A DNA stretch of 64,000 bases from Angustibacter sp049994355 (GTDB lineage Bacteria; Actinomycetota; Actinomycetes; Actinomycetales; Angustibacteraceae), in the NCBI RefSeq assembly GCF_049994355.1, contig NZ_CP188257.1, positions 2,356,001 to 2,420,000 on the forward strand, read 5' to 3'. Below, in pieces: positions 1 through 6,831 of this stretch (position 1 is its first letter; every line of letters starts with the position of its first letter). The notes under the pieces are model-generated. The model was not told the origin of the DNA and did not search any database. It was given only the letters and a program-made list of their open reading frames with translations. A program made the position numbers and the translations under genes.

Positions 1-224
1 GGGCCGTCCGCGAGCTCGACGACCGCTGCCAACGACTACTCAGAGTGCTCTCGGCCTCACCGCCGCCGCGCTACGACGCGGTGTCAGAGGCCTTCGGAAT
101 GCCGATCGGGAGTATCGGCCCCACGCGGGGCCGGTGCCTGCAAAGACTCAAGGACGTGCTGCTGGACATGGGTTTCAACCCGAACAGCAGCAACGACGAC
201 GACACGAACGGAGGGGACAGCTGA
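1..224 (+). CDS. Sigma-70 family RNA polymerase sigma factor, C-terminal part
   Basis: Only the last 73 codons are in the window; the start lies upstream. The reading frame from base 3 has the look of sigma region 4: an arginine/leucine helix (DDRCQRLLRVL), a PPPRYDAVSEAFGMP segment and the recognition-helix signature IGPTRGRCLQRLK, typical of small actinobacterial sigma factors that recognise the -35 element. It ends in a polar Asn/Asp tail. Its TGA shares one base with the ATG of the next gene, so the two are translationally coupled. The neighbours (unknown small protein, TPR-CHAT protease, subtilisin) suggest it is the transcriptional output of a protease-controlled pathway; that role is inference. 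The sigma assignment itself is fairly secure. Confidence 0.8.
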   Translation, partial: AVRELDDRCQRLLRVLSASPPPRYDAVSEAFGMPIGSIGPTRGRCLQRLKDVLLDMGFNPNSSNDDDTNGGDS

Positions 225-670
225 TGGCCTTCATCACGCCCCCGGACCCGGACGAGCGCCTGCTCAGCCGGCTGGGCTCCATGTACGACGAGCTCGACCC
301 TGTGCCCGACGTCGTCAGCGAGGCCGCTCGTGCGGCCTTCATCCTGCGCGACCTGGACGCCGAGCTGATCCCGCTGGTCGAGTCGCTGGCCACCACCTTC
401 GTGCGCGGTGAGTCCGACAACTGGCTGTCCTTCGCCCTGGAGGACCTCGAGATCGACCTCGGCTCGCGCCGCGAGCGCTCCGGCTGGCAGATCGTCGGCC
501 AGATCACCGGTGCGGTCCAGGAGATGACCGTGCACACCCTGGCCGGGTCCGAGCCGGTGGCGGTCGACGAGATGGGTCGGTTCCGCGCCGAGGTGAGCGC
601 TCGCACGCTCAGCCTGCGGCTGACCACCCCCGACGGACGTCGGCTTCGTACCGAATGGGTTTCCTTGTAA
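224..670 (+). CDS. Unknown 148-residue protein between sigma factor and CHAT protease
   Basis: I chose the ATG that overlaps the sigma factor stop (TGATG). The product is soluble, with no signal peptide or membrane segment. Residues about 10-50 form an acidic helical segment (DELDPVPDVVSEAARAAF). Residues about 55-148 read as alternating short beta strands ending in LSLRLTTPDGRRLRTEWVSL, reminiscent of a small beta-sandwich (transthyretin or carboxypeptidase-regulatory-like). I do not recognise a named family. Its place between a sigma factor and a protease gene makes an anti-sigma or adaptor/substrate role attractive, but this is inference from context only. Confidence 0.75.
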   Translation: MAFITPPDPDERLLSRLGSMYDELDPVPDVVSEAARAAFILRDLDAELIPLVESLATTFVRGESDNWLSFALEDLEIDLGSRRERSGWQIVGQITGAVQEMTVHTLAGSEPVAVDEMGRFRAEVSARTLSLRLTTPDGRRLRTEWVSL

Positions 671-694
671 CGGTCCGGCTGTAGGACACTGCTC

Positions 695-3427
695 GTGGTG
701 ACCCAGACTGAGCGTGTGCCCACGATGACCGTCCCGAGGCAGACGGTCGTTGCCGCGCGCTCGATGCGCGACGACCGCGTCCAAGAGCTCGCCGCCGAGG
801 CGATGGAGCTGGTCGGCACCGACCCGTCCGCCGCGATTGCCCAGGCCGAGTTCGCGCTGGCGTCGGCCCGCGGCCGCAAGGACGCCGCCGCGCGCACGCT
901 TGCCTGGCGCGCCCTGGGTCTCGGCGCCCGCGCCAAGGGCGACCTCGCCACCGCGGACGGCGCGCTGCTGCGCGCGGTGCGCTCTGCCACCCAGGCCGGT
1001 GACCCGCAGGGTGCGGCCGAGGCGCGGATGACCCGCTCGTTCGTGCTGCTCGACCTCGGCAAGACCTCGCAGGCGCTGCGGCAGTCCGGGACGGCGGCAG
1101 ACGTGCTGGACGGGCTGCCGAAGGCCCGTTTGGAGGCGCAGCGCGCGCTGATCCTGCAGCGCTGCGGCAGGTTCGGTGAGGCGCTGGAGGTCTATGACCG
1201 CGTGGTGCCGGTGTTCGTCGCAAGCGGTGACGAGGTCTGGGAGTCGCGGGCCCGCGGAAACCGAGGGATCCTGCACGCGTTCCGCGGTGAGATCGCCGAG
1301 GCGGAGCAGGACCTGGATCGCACCCGCGAGCTCTTCCTCGCTGCCGGACGAGAGCTGGACGCCGCCGGGGCGATGTGGAACCTGGGCTGCCTGGCTCGTG
1401 AGCGCAGCGACGTCGTCCTCGCGCTGGAGCGGTTCGACGAGGCCGATCCGATCTGCGATCGCCACGGGTACATCGTCGGACTGCGGCTGCTGGATCGCGC
1501 CTCACTGATGCTCGCGTGCGGTGTGGTCACGGAGGCCCGCCAGCTCGCCGAACGTGCCCTGCAGGCGCTGGCGGAGGCCAACCAGGGCGCGGACCTGATG
1601 GAGTGCCAGGCACTGCTTGCGCGGATCACCCTGCTGGATGCCGACCCGGTCAGCGCTGTCGAGTACGCGCGCTCGGCCCGCCAGCTCGCAGCGAGGCAGG
1701 GCCGCAAGGGATGGGTGCTGCAGGCACGACTCCTCGAGCTCCTCGCGCTCGAGGAGCAGGGCGAGCCGGGTCTGGACCGCAGAGCCCGCGCCCTGGTCTC
1801 CGCGCTCGACGAGGCCCGGTGGGCCGATGCCGCCACCGAAGCGCGCCTGGCAGCGGCACGTGCCGCCTCGGCGTCCGGACGGCACGGCCAGGCAGACGTG
1901 CTGCTGAGTGAGGCCAAGGACGCCACGGTCGGCGCATCCACTGTCACCCGGATCCGTTACTGGCACGCGGCGGCATTGCTGAGGCAGCGCCGCGGCGACG
2001 CGCAAGGTGCGGCCAGTGCAGTGCGGGCAGGCATGACCGTCCTGTCGCGCCACCGGGCGGGACTGGGGGCGAGCGACCTGCAGGCCCACGTCCCGGCGCT
2101 GGCCCAGGATCTGGCGCGGGTCGGCATCCGGGTCGCGTTGGACAGTGGCTCAGCCGACCGCCTGTTGCGCGAGGTTGAGCGATGGCGTGGGCAGGACCTG
2201 CGGTCCCGCCCGGTCAGGCCGCCTCGCGACCCCGAGCTGTCTCAGGCGATCGAGCGTCTGCGGCGAGCGTCGACCGAGGCACAGGAGGCCGGGGTCGGCG
2301 CGTCGGGCGATCGATCCGCCGCGCTGACTCTGGCTGCTCGCGAACGGGACGTGGTCCGGCTCAGTCGTCGAGCAGAGCCAGGAGCCTGGAGCCCCCCACT
2401 GCCGCCAGCCTCGGCAGTCGAGCTCGTCCGCGGTTTGGCTGGTCGCAGCTTCGTCGAGTACGTCGTGACCGAAGGCGACCTGTTGGCCCTCACCCTGGCC
2501 GGCACCGGATCGGCCAGGGTCCGGCTGCACCACCTCGGCAGGGTTCGTGAGGTCGAGGATCGCCTGGCCCACCTGCAGTTCGCGTTGGCCCGGCTGGCGA
2601 CCGGAAGAGGCAGCCCGGGGGCACTCGCCGCCGCGCTCGCCGGTGCCCAGGAGTCTGCCTCGCAGCTCGACCAGCTGTTGGTGACACCGCTGCATGAGGC
2701 GCTGCAGCTGGCGGGTGCCGAGGGTCTTCCAGGCGTCGTGGTAGCACCGACCGAGGCGCTTCACGCCGTTCCTTGGGCCCTGCTGCCCAGCCTGCAGGGA
2801 TGCCCGACCCATCTCGTGCGGTCCGGCACGGCCTGGCTGGCCGCCCGCTCGAACAGGTCGATGCGCGCACCCAAGAGCGTCGACCGGCCGGAAGTGTTCG
2901 TCACGGGCCCGGGTGTCACCCTCGCACCGACCATGCCCGAGCACCGAGCCCGGTTCGCGACCGTGCAGTTCGGTGCGGCCGCGACGGTGGCCACCACGCT
3001 TGAGCTGCTGGACGGGGCGTCCGTCGCCCACGTCGCGGCGCACGGCAGGTTCCGCTCGGACAACCCGCTCCTGTCGTCGCTGAGGCTGGCCGACGGCGAC
3101 CTGACCGTCTACGACCTCGAGGGACTGCGGCGCCCGCCGGAGCTGGTCGTCCTCGCCGCGTGCCACTCCGCGGCTGCGCAGGTCCTGCCCGGGAACCAGC
3201 TGCTGGGGGTGGCGCACGCCCTGCTCACGATGGGATCGGCAGGGGTCATCGCGACCACCCTGCCGACGCCGGACGAGGAGACCGCGGTCCTGATGGACGC
3301 GCTGCACAGGAACTTGGCTGACGGCCTGGACGCGGGTGCGGCGCTCCTCGCGGCGCGCCGCACCCTCGACCTGGGCTCACCGGCCGGCTACGCGACCAGT
3401 GCCGGTTTCGACCTCTACGGCTGCTGA
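695..3427 (+). CDS. TPR-CHAT caspase-like protease
   Basis: A 910-residue cytosolic protein. Residues about 20-450 are Ala/Leu-rich helical repeats of TPR type (for example ARTLAWRALGLGARAKGDLATADGALLRAV), followed by a helical linker. Residues about 600-905 form a CHAT domain, a caspase-like cysteine peptidase. Both catalytic residues are visible: His about 783 in HVAAHGRF and Cys about 823 in VLAACHSAA. TPR-CHAT proteins are known as regulated proteases, for example the Cas7-11-associated Craspase. A GTG at 695 starts the frame; further starts follow (GTG 698, ATG 725) and there is no strong ribosome site. A weak TAGGAC lies 7 nt ahead. It is 24 bases after the 148-residue gene and tail-to-tail with a subtilisin gene. 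Confidence 0.88.
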   Translation: MVTQTERVPTMTVPRQTVVAARSMRDDRVQELAAEAMELVGTDPSAAIAQAEFALASARGRKDAAARTLAWRALGLGARAKGDLATADGALLRAVRSATQAGDPQGAAEARMTRSFVLLDLGKTSQALRQSGTAADVLDGLPKARLEAQRALILQRCGRFGEALEVYDRVVPVFVASGDEVWESRARGNRGILHAFRGEIAEAEQDLDRTRELFLAAGRELDAAGAMWNLGCLARERSDVVLALERFDEADPICDRHGYIVGLRLLDRASLMLACGVVTEARQLAERALQALAEANQGADLMECQALLARITLLDADPVSAVEYARSARQLAARQGRKGWVLQARLLELLALEEQGEPGLDRRARALVSALDEARWADAATEARLAAARAASASGRHGQADVLLSEAKDATVGASTVTRIRYWHAAALLRQRRGDAQGAASAVRAGMTVLSRHRAGLGASDLQAHVPALAQDLARVGIRVALDSGSADRLLREVERWRGQDLRSRPVRPPRDPELSQAIERLRRASTEAQEAGVGASGDRSAALTLAARERDVVRLSRRAEPGAWSPPLPPASAVELVRGLAGRSFVEYVVTEGDLLALTLAGTGSARVRLHHLGRVREVEDRLAHLQFALARLATGRGSPGALAAALAGAQESASQLDQLLVTPLHEALQLAGAEGLPGVVVAPTEALHAVPWALLPSLQGCPTHLVRSGTAWLAARSNRSMRAPKSVDRPEVFVTGPGVTLAPTMPEHRARFATVQFGAAATVATTLELLDGASVAHVAAHGRFRSDNPLLSSLRLADGDLTVYDLEGLRRPPELVVLAACHSAAAQVLPGNQLLGVAHALLTMGSAGVIATTLPTPDEETAVLMDALHRNLADGLDAGAALLAARRTLDLGSPAGYATSAGFDLYGC

Positions 3428-3468
3428 GTCACCGCGTCCTGAGTCACCGCGTCCTGAGTCACGCCGTC
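3424..3468. repeat. Three tandem 15-bp repeats between CHAT and subtilisin genes
   Basis: The unit CTGAGTCACCGCGTC occurs twice exactly and a third time with two changes (CTGAGTCACGCCGTC). The core TGAGTCA is palindromic and gives a TGA stop on both strands. The first copy supplies the CHAT stop and the third supplies the subtilisin stop, so the array is a junction of two convergent genes. I see no terminator hairpin here. Confidence 0.9.
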
Positions 3469-4688
3469 GTTGCGGCCGGCAGCCGCACGTCGGTCGCCGG
3501 CGCGTATCGCCGTCCATAGCCGTCCTCTGGGAGGTCCCCGAGCTCCTCGAGGAACTCGTCGGCGACCTCGCGAGCTGTGCGGTTCGACGTCGCGGTACGA
3601 CGCGCGATCTCCGCTGCCACCAGCGGGGCCGCGAAGGAGGTCCCGCTCCAGGTCGCCCATCCGCTGAACTGGGGATCGTCCGTCACGCCGTCCCGGACCC
3701 CGTCGACGTACGAGCTGTGCAGATCGACCCCGGGAGCGCAGACGTCGACCCAGGGCCCGTAGTTGCTGAACGAGGCCGTCCGCCCGTTGGCGCTGTCGTA
3801 GGCAGCCACCGCGATGACCTCGCGGAAGGCGGCCGGCCAGAAGCGGCGGCTGTGCCCGTTGTTGCCCGCGGCGGCGACCACCACGCGTGAGGGGTCCAAG
3901 GCCGACAAAGCCGCCCGCAGGGCGCGAGGCCGTCGGTTGTCGCGGGTGTAGCCACCCAGAGACAGGTTGATCACGGGTGCCGTCGTCTCCGCAACCCCCA
4001 GAGCGACAGTGAGGTCATCACCGAAACCGTTGGACGTCAGCACCTTTCGCTGCTCGAGCGCGAGGTTCGGGGCGACGCGCTGCGCCAGGCCGCAGATGAA
4101 CGTGCCGTGGCCGGCCTCGGTGTCGAGGAACCTGTCTCCGTCCTCGTTGAGCCGATCGATGTCGTCGGCCATCTCGTCCAGCAGGGCTGGCGCGAACAGC
4201 GCGTGGGCCGGGTCGGTGACTCCCGTGTCGAGAACGGCCAGGTCGGGGTCGTCGGAAAGCAAGTTGAACGACGCCGGGATCGTCAGGCCGGTAGCGATGG
4301 ACGGCTCGCTGGCAGGCCCACCGAAGTACACCCACTCGCCGGCGAAGACGTGGTTGAGGGCCACGTGCGAGCCAACTGCCTCGACACGAGGCGCCAGCGT
4401 GCGCTGCAGCGCGGTGAGTCGGACGTCCGAAGGGATCTGCCAGGCCTGCAGGTCGACCCCGCGGCCCTCGAAGCGGGCGTTCAGCTCCTCGTCCGGCCGC
4501 ACGCGGGAGGACTGGGTCTCGCTGCGCAGCTCGTCGACCGCGCCGCGCCCGAGCAGCAGCTGGCCGGGTCGGAAGAGGTAGCCCTCATCTGCGTCGACCT
4601 GTGCCACCCCGCCCTGGTGGGGCTCGCGGGCGAGTGCGCGAGCAAGTGCGTCAGCGCGCCGGCGCTGCCAGTCCTGGGATGCGTTCAT
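3459..4688 (-). CDS. Cytosolic subtilisin-like serine protease (S8 family)
   Basis: A 409-residue peptidase with the full S8 catalytic set: Asp154 in AVLDTGV, His194 in GHGTFICG, oxyanion Asn276 in AAAGNNG and Ser351 in WSGTSFAAP. There is no signal peptide or transmembrane helix, so unlike most subtilisins it should act inside the cell. The first 145 residues are a non-catalytic N-terminal region that may regulate activity or bind a partner. A GAAGGA motif lies just upstream of the ATG. It faces the TPR-CHAT gene tail to tail with only a repeat array between them, and two minute ORFs precede it. Paired caspase-like and subtilisin proteases beside a sigma factor suggest a proteolytic cascade; substrates are unknown. 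Confidence 0.9.
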   Translation of the reverse strand: MNASQDWQRRRADALARALAREPHQGGVAQVDADEGYLFRPGQLLLGRGAVDELRSETQSSRVRPDEELNARFEGRGVDLQAWQIPSDVRLTALQRTLAPRVEAVGSHVALNHVFAGEWVYFGGPASEPSIATGLTIPASFNLLSDDPDLAVLDTGVTDPAHALFAPALLDEMADDIDRLNEDGDRFLDTEAGHGTFICGLAQRVAPNLALEQRKVLTSNGFGDDLTVALGVAETTAPVINLSLGGYTRDNRRPRALRAALSALDPSRVVVAAAGNNGHSRRFWPAAFREVIAVAAYDSANGRTASFSNYGPWVDVCAPGVDLHSSYVDGVRDGVTDDPQFSGWATWSGTSFAAPLVAAEIARRTATSNRTAREVADEFLEELGDLPEDGYGRRYAPATDVRLPAATTA

Positions 4689-4721
4689 GACCGTCCTTCG
4701 TCGAGGTCGTCTCGGGTCAGC

Positions 4722-4847
4722 TCACCCGTGGTGGCCGGGCTCGACCACCTCAAGACATGCGTCGTGGGGGTCGGAAGCAGTCTGCCCCCGACCCCCACGT
4801 CTCAGCCAGTACTTCCAGGCTGCGGCGGCTCTGGATCCCAGGACCAT
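4722..4847 (-). CDS. Possible 41-residue ORF upstream of the subtilisin
   Basis: A short ORF (ATG at 4847) encoding a Trp/Arg-containing peptide with AAAAWKYWLRRGGRGQ and ending EVVEPGHHG. It overlaps the previous 58-residue ORF by 46 bases in another frame and ends 33 bases before the subtilisin start. Its ribosome site is weak. It may instead be the C-terminal half of the 58-residue protein separated by a frameshift. I recognise no family. Confidence 0.35.
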   Translation of the reverse strand: MVLGSRAAAAWKYWLRRGGRGQTASDPHDACLEVVEPGHHG

Positions 4848-4978
4848 CGCGGCCCGCCGGACGGTGGTTGGTACCCCACAGCCTCGGCCCGCGCACGTCG
4901 CCTGGCGATGATGATCCGCGCACGGGCTCGTGCAACGTTCGCCCGGCGGGCTCGTACCACTCGCTCGCTCTGCACCAT
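4802..4978 (-). CDS. Small Arg-rich protein (58 residues)
   Basis: Not homologous to anything I recognise. The ATG at 4978 is preceded by an excellent ribosome site (GGAGGGGA, about 8 nt away), which is why I call it despite its size. The first 33 residues are strongly basic and helical (RARRANVARARARIIIARRR), and the tail is Pro/Trp-rich (RWSWDPEPPQPGSTG). It is transcribed toward the cytosolic subtilisin gene and could be its partner, inhibitor or substrate; this is inference. With 4722-4847 it accounts for most of the otherwise gene-free stretch 4689-5101. The remainder of that stretch, about 4979-5089, shows nothing clear. Confidence 0.5.
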   Translation of the reverse strand: MVQSERVVRARRANVARARARIIIARRRARAEAVGYQPPSGGPRWSWDPEPPQPGSTG

Positions 4979-5089
4979 CGATCGCTCCCCTCCGTCGGAG
5001 ACGCACGCGACGTCGTCTGCCGTCACGACCTGACAGAGCGGGGCGAGCGGACCCTGATACGGCTTGGGCGAAAATAGTTCTGGTCGGGC

Positions 5090-5095
5090 TACCTT
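5090..5095 (+). promoter_or_regulatory. Leaderless -10 hexamer for the pentapeptide-repeat gene
   Basis: TACCTT ends 6 nt before the ATG at 5102, so transcription would begin at or next to the start codon. No Shine-Dalgarno motif is present. Confidence 0.55.
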
Positions 5096-5101
5096 TGCCT
5101 C

Positions 5102-6685
5102 ATGTCCGAGGTCCAGGGCGTGGACGACGGGGCGCCTCGCCGCAGGCATCGCCCCGCCAGGCGCTTCCTGGCCTGGGTCCGGCCACAACACGCAGCGCCA
5201 GGTGAGACCCCGCGGATGTGGCGGGTCTGGATCTCCGCGCCTCTCGTCGTGGCTGCCGCTGGTGGAGTGGCGTATCTGATCTACCTGCAGCTGCGCGATG
5301 CCGCGCCGCCGGTGGTGGTTCCCGGACAGCCCCCGGCAGTGAACACGTTGGAGGTCGTCAAGACGACCATCTCCGTCGCAGCCTTCATCGGAGCCGTGCT
5401 GGCCGGTCTGTACGCCTATCGCAAGCAGCGGCTCACCGAAGCCGACTCACTGCGCGCGGACGCCGTCCAGCTGGCCCAGCGGTACACCACAGCGGCGGAG
5501 CAGCTCGGCCACGTTCAACCAGCCGTGCGACTGGCCGGCGTGTACGCGATGGCCAGGCTGGCCGACGACTGGGAGGAACAACGCCAGAGCTGCATCGACG
5601 TCCTCTGTGCCTACCTTCGGATGTCCGCGCGAACGCATCAACAGGTCGGCCCCGACGATGCCGGCGAGCTTGAGGTCCGCGACACCATCCAGCGACGGAT
5701 CGCCGAGCACCTCAGGCCCAGCAAGGGCGCGGTGGACTGGACGGACCACGAGTTCGACCTGGACAACACGACGCTGCACGAGCTGGCCTTCGATTCCATT
5801 GTCTGCCACCGGCGCATGTCGTTCAGCGGCGCCACTTTCACCGGGGACGCCAGGTTCGACCACGCGACGTTCTGCGTGGACGCGAGGTTCGACGGGGCGA
5901 AGTTCGACGGGGAGATCAGATTCGACGAGGCGAACTTCCTGGGGGCGACCAGGTTCGACAACGCGACCCTGAAGGGGGGCGCCAGGTTCGATCACGCGAG
6001 GTTGACCGGCGACGTCCGGTTCGACGGCGCGACGTTCGGCGCCAGCGAGAGGTTCGACCACGCGACCTTTGGCGGGGGCGTCAGGTTCGACCACGTGACG
6101 TTCGGTGGGGCCGCCAGGTTCGACCACGCGACCTTTGGCGGGCTCGCCAGGTTCGACCCCGCGACGTTCACCGCCGATGCCGGGTTCGAGGACGCAACCT
6201 TCGCCAAGGACTGCGGGTTCGAGGGTGCGACCTTCCAGGACGCGTGGTTCGACGGTGCGAAGTTCTGCGGAGACGCCAGATTCGGCAACGCCACGTTCCA
6301 GAACGCGAGGTTCGATGACGCGACCTTCACTCGGTTCGCCGGGTTTCGCAGCGGTGCCGTCTCGGGGTCCGTCGGGTTCATCGGCACCGCGTTCGTCGGG
6401 GACGCAGAGTTCGCTGGCGGGACCTTCGTGGATGCCCGGTTCGGCAACGCCACCTTCGCCAGGAACGCGCGATTCGACAGCGTGACGTTCGGTGACGCCA
6501 GATTCTCGAGGGCGACGTTCGCGGTTGTCCCCACCGTCTACGGCATGAAGAACACGAAGCGGAGCGAACTCAGCGGCACACCGTTCCACACGTGGCCTGA
6601 CGTCCGCGGTCCGGCGACCCTCGCTGGCAGTCCGGGGGTCGGTGCCGCGGGGGATTCGTCGGCAGTGGACGACGGCTCGACCTGA
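5102..6685 (+). CDS. Membrane-anchored pentapeptide-repeat protein
   Basis: A 527-residue protein. Residues 1-37 are basic. Two hydrophobic segments follow, at about 44-64 (ISAPLVVAAAGGVAYLIYL) and 88-106 (TTISVAAFIGAVLAGLYAY), then a helical domain typical of actinobacterial pentapeptide proteins (AVQLAQRYTTAAEQLGHVQPAVRLAG region). Residues about 238-476 contain roughly 22 consecutive repeats of 10-11 residues, consensus ARFDHATFxGD, with Phe at 5/6-residue spacing, expected to form a right-handed quadrilateral beta-helix. The repeat domain is soluble and probably cytosolic. Function in this family is unknown; DNA-mimicry or scaffolding are general possibilities. It has its own leaderless promoter, so it is probably not part of the CHAT operon. 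Confidence 0.85.
   Translation: MSEVQGVDDGAPRRRHRPARRFLAWVRPQHAAPGETPRMWRVWISAPLVVAAAGGVAYLIYLQLRDAAPPVVVPGQPPAVNTLEVVKTTISVAAFIGAVLAGLYAYRKQRLTEADSLRADAVQLAQRYTTAAEQLGHVQPAVRLAGVYAMARLADDWEEQRQSCIDVLCAYLRMSARTHQQVGPDDAGELEVRDTIQRRIAEHLRPSKGAVDWTDHEFDLDNTTLHELAFDSIVCHRRMSFSGATFTGDARFDHATFCVDARFDGAKFDGEIRFDEANFLGATRFDNATLKGGARFDHARLTGDVRFDGATFGASERFDHATFGGGVRFDHVTFGGAARFDHATFGGLARFDPATFTADAGFEDATFAKDCGFEGATFQDAWFDGAKFCGDARFGNATFQNARFDDATFTRFAGFRSGAVSGSVGFIGTAFVGDAEFAGGTFVDARFGNATFARNARFDSVTFGDARFSRATFAVVPTVYGMKNTKRSELSGTPFHTWPDVRGPATLAGSPGVGAAGDSSAVDDGST
5821..6533 (+). repeat. In-gene 33-bp coding repeat (about 22 units)
   Basis: DNA periodicity of 30-33 bp with the recurring core AGGTTCGACCACGCGAC. 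Each unit encodes one 10-11 residue pentapeptide-type repeat. Several units are nearly identical at the DNA level, pointing to recent duplication. Confidence 0.85.
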
Positions 6686-6831
6686 CCCCCGGACTACAAC
6701 CTTGGCCGCCCTGCTGGGCGCGCGGGGGCCGGCTGACACTCGCGTAGACTGCTCGGGAGTTCGGCCGCACGCCTTGGGCGACGACGAGAGCAGCCGTCCC
6801 ACCCATCCTTCTGCGTGAGAGGCCCATCACC

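Noticed and set aside
71..1465. Long open frames on the minus strand opposite the first CHAT gene part
   Set aside because: They lie entirely antisense to coding sequence with clear family motifs, have the Arg/Gly/Pro-biased composition of GC-rich shadow frames, and show no domain.
1..4978. Type III-E CRISPR Craspase locus
   Set aside because: The TPR-CHAT protein is present but there is no Cas7-11, array or Csx30/31 gene in the window, so only an analogy is claimed.
5821..6533. Regular 33-bp repeats looking like a CRISPR array
   Set aside because: No spacers; the repeats are contiguous, in frame and encode a pentapeptide-type protein. There are no cas genes.
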